A stretch of 16,019 nt of DNA, taken from contig CALFSY010000146.1 in the NCBI GenBank assembly GCA_937916365.1, forward strand, positions 1 to 16,019, given 5' to 3'. The notes under the pieces were generated by a model. It was not told the DNA's origin. It did no database searches and saw only the letters and a list, made by a program, of their open reading frames with translations. This document shows positions 7,114 through 13,616 of the stretch, piece after piece (the first letter of the stretch is position 1; every line of letters starts with the position of its first letter). A program made the position numbers and the translations under genes. Origin of the DNA: an uncultured Jannaschia sp. (GTDB lineage Bacteria; Pseudomonadota; Alphaproteobacteria; Rhodobacterales; Rhodobacteraceae).

Positions 7114-7644
7114 TCAGCTTAGCGGAACAACCGCCCTGCACATCACATCGGATGGATCCGGATAAACCGGAAGCGGTGTATAACGATCAATCGATGAAAT
7201 TTCGATATATGTGTTGTTGATACACACATCCTGCGCCCAGTTGCCGCCGTTGAACCCAAATCCGTTGGCACCGCAATCATTAACTTCGCCATTCGCGTTC
7301 CAGGCTTGGTATGTGTTTTCGGCACGCACCCCGCCCATTGGAAATGCAAGTGCCGTGGTATCGAATGACATTTCCCAGGTTGTGGTGGGTTTCAGGCCCG
7401 ATAATGCCCAAGATCCGACGGGCACGTCATCATGAAACCCCCATATGGCGAAATCCGTAACCTGATCTTGGGTGATGATGCCAGTGTTCAAAAGTGTATC
7501 GGGAAATTCAATCATCCCGCGCATGGTGTATCCGCCACCCCCGATCCAACAGAATTGGAATCGCGCGGCCTGAACCGGGGCGGCCATCAAAAAACCTGCG
7601 GCACAGCACATAATAAACCAGGAAAAATAAACCGCACGTTGCAT
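7114..7644 (-). CDS. Secreted protein of unknown function, four mature cysteines
   Basis: A 176-residue exported protein that I cannot assign to a named family. Residues 1-26 form a Sec signal peptide (MQRAVYFSWF start, hydrophobic core, likely cleavage after PVQA). The mature chain is rich in Gly, Asn, Trp and aromatic residues, with blocks WIGGGGYTMRG (33-43), SWALSGLKPTTTW (78-90) and QAWNANGEVNDCGANGFGFN (113-132). Its cysteines at 32, 124, 141 and 169 could form two disulfides in the periplasm. The frame stays open upstream to 7923, overlapping folC, but the signal peptide and ACGGAG upstream of the ATG fix the start at 7644. A CATAAT box lies a short way upstream with a poor -35. It precedes the CatA-like gene by 3 bases. 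Confidence 0.75.
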   Translation of the reverse strand: MQRAVYFSWFIMCCAAGFLMAAPVQAARFQFCWIGGGGYTMRGMIEFPDTLLNTGIITQDQVTDFAIWGFHDDVPVGSWALSGLKPTTTWEMSFDTTALAFPMGGVRAENTYQAWNANGEVNDCGANGFGFNGGNWAQDVCINNTYIEISSIDRYTPLPVYPDPSDVMCRAVVPLS

Positions 7645-7751
7645 CCCAAATCTCCGTTCCGGTTGCAGATCAGGTATTATGCAAATCACAGACCATGGCA
7701 CAACCGAACAGTCAAATGTGATTTTGCCGCAATAACACTGATAGATAGGAT

Positions 7752-9026
7752 TTATCCGTTGTGTCGCAGAATATCGCCGGCAAGGTAAAGCGACCCGCCG
7801 ATCAAGATGCGGGCGCGCGGGGCAACACCGACAATCGCTTTTATCGCGGCAGGCACACTGGTGTGCGCTGTGGCCCGGTATCCGGTGTCGCGGGCCCGTG
7901 CGGCGATGTCGTGCGCGGACCATGCCGCGGGTTGATCGGGGATCGGCACAGTATGCACCATGTCGATCTGCCGCTTAAACGCCTTTAGAAAACCGGCGCT
8001 ATCCTTCCCCTCTAACATCCCGCACACCAGATGCGTTGCGCGTTGGGGCATGGTGGCCAACGCAGCGGCCAATGCCCGCCCAGCATGTGGATTGTGCCCG
8101 CCGTCCAACCATAATTCGGCCTCAGGCGCCAATGTGGTCAGCGGCCCATGCCGCAGACGTTGCAACCGGGCGGGCCATTCGACCCGAGTCATCGCGGCCT
8201 CATACGCGGTGTCGCCTATGGCAAGATGGCGCAGTGCGGCCAATGCCGTGCCGGCATTGTCGATCTGGTGCGCGCCAATCAAACGCGGGCGCGGCAGGTC
8301 TAAGAGGCCGGTTTCATCCTGAAACACCAAACGCCCGTGATCGTGCGTCACATGCCAATGTTGCCCGTGAATCAAGAGCGGCGCGCCGATGCGTGCGGCC
8401 TGTGCCTCAATCACGGCAAGCGCGGCGTCGGCTTGGCGGGCGACAATACACGGCACGCCGCGTTTAAGGATACCCGCCTTTTCTGTGGCGATCGCCTTGA
8501 TCGTGTCGCCCAAAAATTGCTGATGATCCATGTCGATGGGTGTAATGACTGTTAGCGTTGGATGATCGACAACGTTGGTGGCATCCAACCGCCCGCCCAG
8601 GCCGACCTCAAGCAGGGTATAATCGGCGGGGGTGCGAGCAAAGACTGAAAGCGCCGCCGCGGTGGTGATTTCAAAATAGGTGATGGGCGCCTGCCCATTC
8701 ACGGCCAAGCATTCATCAAGCACTGCCGCCAATGCCGGTTCCGCGATCAGCTCACCGGCCACACGAATACGTTCGTGAAACCGCACAAGATGGGGCGAGG
8801 TATAGGCATGGGCGGTATGGCCCGCCCCTTCTAACCCCGCGCGGATCATGGCAAGGGTGGAGCCTTTGCCATTGGTGCCCGCGATGTGGATCACCGGCGG
8901 CAGGGTGCGCTCGGGGTGGCCTAAGGCCGCCAGAATGCGCCACATCCGATCCAACGTCAGGTCAATGAATTTCGGATGTAGCGACATCATCCGATCCAGC
9001 AGGATGTCAGAGGACGGCACGATCAC
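7752..9026 (-). CDS. folC: Bifunctional folylpolyglutamate / dihydrofolate synthase FolC
   Basis: FolC is an ATP-dependent Mur-type ligase that adds glutamate to dihydropteroate and to folates (cytoplasm). The 424-residue protein has the P-loop HIAGTNGKGST (47-57), the dihydropteroate-site TSPHLVRFHERIR (76-88), LEVGLGGRLDATN (139-151), the Mg-site region DMDHQQFLGDT (165-175) followed by TEKAGILKRG, the C-domain LDGGHNPHAG (307-316), and IGGSLYLAG near the end. The start is GTG at 9026, overlapping the accD stop as GTGA; the N-terminal residues SSDILLDRMMSLHP fit alphaproteobacterial FolC. It is coupled to accD, the classical accD-folC arrangement. Confidence 0.96.
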   Translation of the reverse strand: MIVPSSDILLDRMMSLHPKFIDLTLDRMWRILAALGHPERTLPPVIHIAGTNGKGSTLAMIRAGLEGAGHTAHAYTSPHLVRFHERIRVAGELIAEPALAAVLDECLAVNGQAPITYFEITTAAALSVFARTPADYTLLEVGLGGRLDATNVVDHPTLTVITPIDMDHQQFLGDTIKAIATEKAGILKRGVPCIVARQADAALAVIEAQAARIGAPLLIHGQHWHVTHDHGRLVFQDETGLLDLPRPRLIGAHQIDNAGTALAALRHLAIGDTAYEAAMTRVEWPARLQRLRHGPLTTLAPEAELWLDGGHNPHAGRALAAALATMPQRATHLVCGMLEGKDSAGFLKAFKRQIDMVHTVPIPDQPAAWSAHDIAARARDTGYRATAHTSVPAAIKAIVGVAPRARILIGGSLYLAGDILRHNG

Positions 9027-10021
9027 GAATTGGCCGGGGTATCAGTATCGGTTGAGGTGGCGGTCGTTTCACCGCTTGCCTCCGCATCTTTGCCGGTTGT
9101 TGTGTGTGTGGCCGGATCATCGCCCGTGGCATCCGCCGCGTCGGGCACGGGTAAATCACCCTTGATCTGGGGTGTTTGCCCCATCAACATGCGGGTGATG
9201 ACAATCAGCTCGTTGCGCAAATCTTTGCGCGCGGTCACACGATCCAGCATTCCATGATCCAACAGGTATTCCGCCCGCTGAAACCCTTCGGGAAGTTTTT
9301 CGCGAATGGTTTGTTCAATCACGCGCGGCCCCGCAAAACAAATCAACGCGCCTGGTTCGGCAATTTGAACATCGCCCAACATGGCGTATGACGCCGTAAC
9401 CCCCCCGGTTGTGGGGTGGGTCAACACAACAATATAAGGCAGGCCTGCCTCGCGCAGCATTTGAACCGCTACGGTGGTGCGTGGCATTTGCATCAGGCTT
9501 AAAATGCCCTCTTGCATCCGTGCGCCGCCGGCGGCCGAAAACAAAATCAACGGGCGTTTGGTGGCAATCGCGCGTTCTGCAGCCGCGATGATGGCATTGC
9601 CCACATACATGCCCATTGATCCACCCATGAACGAAAAATCCTGGGCCGCCGCCACAATCGCGGTGCGCCCGATTTGGCCCTCGGCAATCAACATCGCGTC
9701 CTCTGCGCCCGTTTGTTTTTGGGCCGATTTCAAACGGTCGGGGTATCGTTTTTGATCGCGGAATTTAAGCGGATCGTCGATGGGTTTGGGCACCGCAATT
9801 TCGGTGAAAATCCCCCCATCAAACAGTGCGGTAAAACGATCGCGCGGGGTGATCGTCATATGGTGCCCGCAATTTGTGCAGACGTTCAACGCCTCTTTCA
9901 ATTCGCGGTGAAATAACATCGTGCCACACGCATCGCATTTGAACCACAAATTTTCTGGCATCTCGCGGCGCGAGAAAATTGAATTGATCCGGGGTCGAAC
10001 GTAATTGGTGATCCAGTTCAT
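9023..10021 (-). CDS. accD: Acetyl-CoA carboxylase carboxyltransferase subunit beta AccD
   Basis: With AccA, AccD forms the carboxyltransferase that transfers CO2 from carboxybiotin to acetyl-CoA, the committed step of fatty-acid synthesis. Residues 1-290 are canonical: N-terminal MNWITNYVRPRI, a zinc ribbon with C29-x2-C32 and C48-x2-C51, then the crotonase-like domain with FMGGSMGMYVGN (131-142), SAAGGARMQEG (162-172) and THPTTGGVTASYAMLGD (201-217). Residues about 294-332 are a low-complexity tail of Asp, Thr, Ala and Ser with no visible domain. AGGTAGAG lies about 7 bases before the ATG. It is followed by folC with a 4-base overlap; the CPBP gene lies 71 bp upstream on the same strand. 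Confidence 0.96.
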   Translation of the reverse strand: MNWITNYVRPRINSIFSRREMPENLWFKCDACGTMLFHRELKEALNVCTNCGHHMTITPRDRFTALFDGGIFTEIAVPKPIDDPLKFRDQKRYPDRLKSAQKQTGAEDAMLIAEGQIGRTAIVAAAQDFSFMGGSMGMYVGNAIIAAAERAIATKRPLILFSAAGGARMQEGILSLMQMPRTTVAVQMLREAGLPYIVVLTHPTTGGVTASYAMLGDVQIAEPGALICFAGPRVIEQTIREKLPEGFQRAEYLLDHGMLDRVTARKDLRNELIVITRMLMGQTPQIKGDLPVPDAADATGDDPATHTTTGKDAEASGETTATSTDTDTPANS

Positions 10022-10053
10022 GGGCGTCTCTACCTAACACACGCTATGTCGAT

Positions 10054-10070
10054 GTCGCACGTATTGCGAC
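10054..10070. repeat. Small hairpin between the CPBP gene and accD
   Basis: GTCGCA (10054-10059) and TGCGAC (10065-10070) pair perfectly around a 5-base loop in the 71-bp gap between two minus-strand genes. There is no T-run on either side. It could modulate read-through into accD; the role is unknown and chance is possible. Confidence 0.25.
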
Positions 10071-10092
10071 GCCGCCCGAATTGCAATGCGTA

Positions 10093-10983
10093 TCAAGGCG
10101 TTTTGGCGCGCACGATGAGCGCCCGAATGGCCAGCCAGGTCAAAATCATAGCGCCCATGTCCAAAACGATAAGTATAGTGTTATAGCCGGTATTGTTCGG
10201 CTCAAACGGCGTGATGTAAAGGCCCAGACCGGAAAGTGGGCCTTCCATCGCCACAAACAAAATCGCAAAGCAATTATTAGCAAAATGCAGGCCCCAGGCC
10301 GCGCCGATCGTTCCGGTTCGGGCGGTTAAATCGGCGGCAAGTATCCCAAACAATGCCGTGGCCGCCACCAACAACCAGGCAGATTTTCCAAACGTAACCG
10401 CATCGTAATGGCCCAGCGCGAAGAGTGCCGAAGGCAAAATCATCCATACCAAGGGGGTTGAAAACCGCGCGGCCAGTTGCTGTTGCAAATAGCCCCGAAA
10501 CAAAAGTTCCTCGGCCCCGGTTTGCACAAAGATACCCAGAAATGACAGCGGCAATAATATAACCCAAAGCCCAAGGTTGATATTTGGCGTGATCGGGGCA
10601 CTTTGGCCCAGCAAAGCCATCACTGCAAAAAAAATCGCATAAACGGCGATGCTAACGCCTGCGGCACGTATAAAATCGTTTGTCGCCTGGGATTGCGCAC
10701 CAATTAGGGTATGAAATCGGCGTTTATGCAGCGCGCGCGCCGCCAGAGCCGTGCCCAGCCCCATACCAATAAAAGAAAATAACAAAATCAGTGTGGTGGC
10801 GGGCGTTTGCGCCAGCGGCAGGCCAAACACCTCAAGCCCTGCAAAACCTGCAATAAAACGCACCACAAACAAAAACCCCACATATACCGCCACGCTTAGC
10901 ACCAGACCAACGATCAATCGCCAAATGTGCGGATAGGCACGGGCAGGGGTTACAAAGGTATTGTGGGCGGCATAGGGGGACAT
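10093..10983 (-). CDS. CPBP-family intramembrane metalloprotease homologue
   Basis: A 296-residue multi-pass membrane protein of the CPBP (CAAX protease and bacteriocin-processing, Abi/Rce1-like) family. About eight hydrophobic segments can be seen, for example around residues 22-46, 63-82, 108-126, 138-155, 180-190, 200-217 and 270-290. All three family motifs are intact: EELLFRG with E158, E159 and R163; FALGH with H192; and GLHFANN with H233 and N237. It is therefore probably catalytically competent. The substrate is unknown. It is the first gene of the minus-strand run leading into accD-folC and is divergent from ilvD. The start MSPYAAHNTF has only a weak GAG upstream. Confidence 0.92.
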   Translation of the reverse strand: MSPYAAHNTFVTPARAYPHIWRLIVGLVLSVAVYVGFLFVVRFIAGFAGLEVFGLPLAQTPATTLILLFSFIGMGLGTALAARALHKRRFHTLIGAQSQATNDFIRAAGVSIAVYAIFFAVMALLGQSAPITPNINLGLWVILLPLSFLGIFVQTGAEELLFRGYLQQQLAARFSTPLVWMILPSALFALGHYDAVTFGKSAWLLVAATALFGILAADLTARTGTIGAAWGLHFANNCFAILFVAMEGPLSGLGLYITPFEPNNTGYNTILIVLDMGAMILTWLAIRALIVRAKTP

Positions 10984-11009
10984 AGGGCAATCTCGGGGGG
11001 CTGTTTTCG

Positions 11010-11037
11010 CCCCTGTCTACCCGCGCACAGGGGGTAG
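11010..11037. promoter_or_regulatory. Overlapping alternative hairpins in the ilvD leader region
   Basis: CCCCTGT (11010-11016) pairs perfectly with ACAGGGG (11027-11033), while CTACCC (11017-11022) pairs perfectly with GGGTAG (11032-11037). The two stems share bases, so only one can form. They lie about 85-110 bp before the ilvD ATG and just upstream of the divergent CPBP start. This could be an operator or, if transcribed, a leader structure. I found no leader peptide with a run of Ile, Leu or Val codons. Confidence 0.3.
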
Positions 11038-11119
11038 GGCAATCTTGCTTGTCTTGTGGGGGGCATTTGTGTCTATTGGATCATAACTTTGAAACAATTC
11101 AACAAAGGGAGGCTTTGCC

Positions 11120-12853
11120 ATGTTGAAGGCCAAGGTGGATAAATCAACCCTGCCCAGTCGCCACGTAACCGAAGGGCCCGCGCGCGCGCCGCATCGGTCA
11201 TATTTCTATGCCATGGGATTGAGTGATGAGGAAATTCATCAACCCTTTGTTGGCGTGGCAACCTGCTGGAACGAGGCCGCGCCCTGTAACATCGCGCTGA
11301 ACCGGCAGGCGCAATCGGTAAAGTTGGGCGTGAAACACGCCAACGGCACCCCGCGTGAGTTTACAACCATCACCGTGACCGACGGTATTGCCATGGGGCA
11401 CGAAGGCATGCGGTCATCCCTGGCCAGTCGCGATGCGATTGCCGATACGGTCGAGCTGACGATGCGCGGGCATTGTTATGACGCGCTTGTGGGTCTGGCC
11501 GGATGCGATAAATCCTTGCCCGGCATGATGATGGCCATGGTGCGGTTAAACACACCATCGGTGTTCATTTATGGCGGGTCGATTTTACCGGGGCGGTTGG
11601 ATGGCCGCGATGTCACCGTCCAAGACGTGTTTGAGGCCGTGGGCCAACACCAGGCCGGCGCTTTGAGCGATGAGGCGCTTGCCGTTCTGGAACGTGTGGC
11701 CTGCCCTTCGGCAGGGGCCTGTGGGGGGCAGTTCACCGCAAACACCATGGCCTGTGTGTCCGAGGCGATTGGTCTGGCCCTGCCCAATTCGTCCGGCGCG
11801 CCGGCCCCGTATGAAAGCCGCGATGCCTATGGCGCAGCCAGTGGCGGGGCCGTGATGCGCCTGTTGGCCCAAAACATCCGCGCGCGCGATATTGTCACAC
11901 GCAAAGCGTTGGAAAACGCGGCCCGCGTTGTGGCCTGCACCGGCGGGTCCACCAATGCGGGGCTCCACCTGCCCGCCATCGCGCATGAGGCGGGGATCGA
12001 GTTTGACCTTTTCGATGTGTGCGATATTTTCAAAGACACGCCGTATTTCGTCGATATGAAACCAGGCGGCCAATACGTGGCCAAAGATTTGTATGAGGCC
12101 GGTGGCGTGCCCGTGGTGATGAACGAGTTGCGTAAAATTGGCCTTATCCACGATGATTGCATCACGGCCACGGGCCGCACCATGGGGGAAGAGCTTGATG
12201 ACATCACGCGCGGCGCCGATGGCCGTGTCATCCACCCCGCGGCCACGCCGATCACCCGCACCGGCGGTGTAGTGGGGTTAAGAGGCAACCTAGCCCCCGA
12301 AGGCGCCATCGTAAAAGTGGCCGGTATTCCGCCGGAAAATCAGGTTTTTGAAGGCCCCGCGCGCGTGTTTGAATGCGAAGAAGACGCCTTTGAAGCGGTG
12401 AAAAACCGTGCCTACGAAAAGGGTGAGGTCATCGTCATTCGCAACGAAGGGCCCAAAGGCGGCCCAGGCATGCGTGAAATGTTGGCCACTACCTCGGCCA
12501 TTTCGGGGCAGGGGATGGGCAAACATGTAGCCCTGATTACCGATGGGCGGTTTTCGGGGGCCACGCGCGGGTTTTGCGTGGGCCATGTGGGGCCCGAGGC
12601 CGCCGTGGGCGGCCCCATTGCCCTGCTGCGCGATGGCGATATGATCAAGATTGATGCCATCACAGGGGTTTTGAACGTTGATATGTCTGACGACACCCTT
12701 GCCAACCGTCGTGCCGAATGGGCCGGTGCGCGGGAAACGATCTATGCCTCGGGCGCCCTATGGAAATATGCGCAACTTGTGGGCCCCGCGGTAAAGGGTG
12801 CCACCACCCATCCAGGCGGGCAGGGTGAACGACATGTTTACATGGACATCTAA
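11120..12853 (+). CDS. ilvD: Dihydroxy-acid dehydratase IlvD
   Basis: IlvD dehydrates 2,3-dihydroxy-isovalerate and 2,3-dihydroxy-3-methylvalerate in valine, leucine and isoleucine synthesis. The 577-residue protein carries the conserved Fe-S cysteines C49 (GVATCWNEAAPCN), C129 (LAGCDKSLPGM) and C201 (GACGGQFTANTM). It also has metal-ligand D88 (TVTDGIAMGHEGM) and the lysine that is carbamylated in the family, K131. The C-terminal GGPGMREML and LITDGRFSGATRG signatures are present. Three cysteines in this arrangement fit the [2Fe-2S] class. GGGAGG at 11107-11112 lies 7 bases before the ATG, a strong site. Its last 20 bases overlap the downstream lipoprotein gene. Confidence 0.97.
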   Translation: MLKAKVDKSTLPSRHVTEGPARAPHRSYFYAMGLSDEEIHQPFVGVATCWNEAAPCNIALNRQAQSVKLGVKHANGTPREFTTITVTDGIAMGHEGMRSSLASRDAIADTVELTMRGHCYDALVGLAGCDKSLPGMMMAMVRLNTPSVFIYGGSILPGRLDGRDVTVQDVFEAVGQHQAGALSDEALAVLERVACPSAGACGGQFTANTMACVSEAIGLALPNSSGAPAPYESRDAYGAASGGAVMRLLAQNIRARDIVTRKALENAARVVACTGGSTNAGLHLPAIAHEAGIEFDLFDVCDIFKDTPYFVDMKPGGQYVAKDLYEAGGVPVVMNELRKIGLIHDDCITATGRTMGEELDDITRGADGRVIHPAATPITRTGGVVGLRGNLAPEGAIVKVAGIPPENQVFEGPARVFECEEDAFEAVKNRAYEKGEVIVIRNEGPKGGPGMREMLATTSAISGQGMGKHVALITDGRFSGATRGFCVGHVGPEAAVGGPIALLRDGDMIKIDAITGVLNVDMSDDTLANRRAEWAGARETIYASGALWKYAQLVGPAVKGATTHPGGQGERHVYMDI

Positions 12854-13559
12854 AACCGCCGTCCTTTGTGCCACGTTTTTCCTGGTATCATGTGCGGGTG
12901 TTTTCGACGGGTTAAATTTGGGCGCGCGGTCCGGTCGAACCAATGATGCCAGCCAAATTGCCGTCACCGCGGATCAGATCATCATAAAGGGTCCGCAGGG
13001 ATTTTGCGTCGATCCTTCTTCGGTGCGCGATACAGACGACACAGGGTTCGTGATTTTGGGGAACTGTGCGGCCATAACCCAATCACGCCTGGCCGCACAG
13101 CCCGACGCGCCCGCAATCCTAACGGCGGCGATTTCGGGCCCCGGGACCCCGGGGCAAGTGGCCGCGAATATGGATGGGATGGATGCCTTTTTCCGGTCTG
13201 TCGAAGGGCGCGGCGTGTTAAGCCGCGACCGAAGTTTTGAAAGCGTGACGATCTTTGAAACATTGGCCGAAAATGGCGTGTTCTACCTACGCGCCCGCGA
13301 CACAAGCGCGGCACCCGTCGATGGCGTGCAGGCCGAATACTGGCGCGCCTATATGGACATGGGACAGCGGATTGTTACCCTCTCTGTTCTGGGCCTAGAG
13401 GGCCGCGAATTGGCGACCCCGCAAGGTTTGAACACATTGCGCGGATTTGTGCAGGCTATTCGCACCGCAAATGTGGGTATTTTATCTGTCGAACCTGCTA
13501 TCTTAGATCGAGATGCGGGTGTCGCCTCTATCCGCCCAAGTTCTGGTGAAATAAATTAA
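12834..13559 (+). CDS. Putative lipoprotein overlapping the end of ilvD
   Basis: A 241-residue protein of unknown function. The frame is open from 12798, but the start at 12834 gives a clean type II signal peptide: MFTWTSKTAV, hydrophobic core, lipobox LVSC with the lipidated cysteine at 20. AGGGTG lies 6 bases upstream. The mature protein has an early block ITADQIIIKGPQGFCVDP (about 42-59), a second conserved-looking segment GFVILGNCAAI (about 71-81), and a late TLSVLGLEGR. I recall similar unnamed proteins next to ilvD in related bacteria, but cannot verify this here. The 20-base overlap with ilvD implies cotranscription and possibly coupled translation. Confidence 0.78.
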   Translation: MFTWTSKTAVLCATFFLVSCAGVFDGLNLGARSGRTNDASQIAVTADQIIIKGPQGFCVDPSSVRDTDDTGFVILGNCAAITQSRLAAQPDAPAILTAAISGPGTPGQVAANMDGMDAFFRSVEGRGVLSRDRSFESVTIFETLAENGVFYLRARDTSAAPVDGVQAEYWRAYMDMGQRIVTLSVLGLEGRELATPQGLNTLRGFVQAIRTANVGILSVEPAILDRDAGVASIRPSSGEIN

Positions 13560-13579
13560 TACGACGCATAATCTTAGGG

Positions 13580-13602
13580 GTGTTTCGGGTTCCTTGAAAC
13601 AC
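13580..13602 (+). promoter_or_regulatory. Hairpin directly upstream of fadH
   Basis: GTGTTTCGGG (13580-13589) pairs with CTTGAAACAC (13593-13602) as eight Watson-Crick pairs plus two G-U pairs around a 3-base loop. It ends 14 bases before the fadH ATG. No T-run follows, so it is not a standard intrinsic terminator; it may affect translation of fadH or end the ilvD-lipoprotein transcript. Confidence 0.45.
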
Positions 13603-13616
13603 AACTTGAAACACAA
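13593..13616 (+). repeat. 12-bp perfect tandem repeat ending at the fadH start codon
   Basis: CTTGAAACACAA occurs twice back to back (13593-13604 and 13605-13616); the last base is the A of the proposed ATG. Each copy contains GAAACAC, which can pair with the GTGTTTC at 13580-13586, so two alternative hairpins are possible. Confidence 0.85.

Noticed and set aside
7645..7923. 93-residue upstream extension of the secreted protein into folC
   Set aside because: It would bury the signal peptide and overlap folC; the start at 7644 has an RBS and a clean signal sequence.
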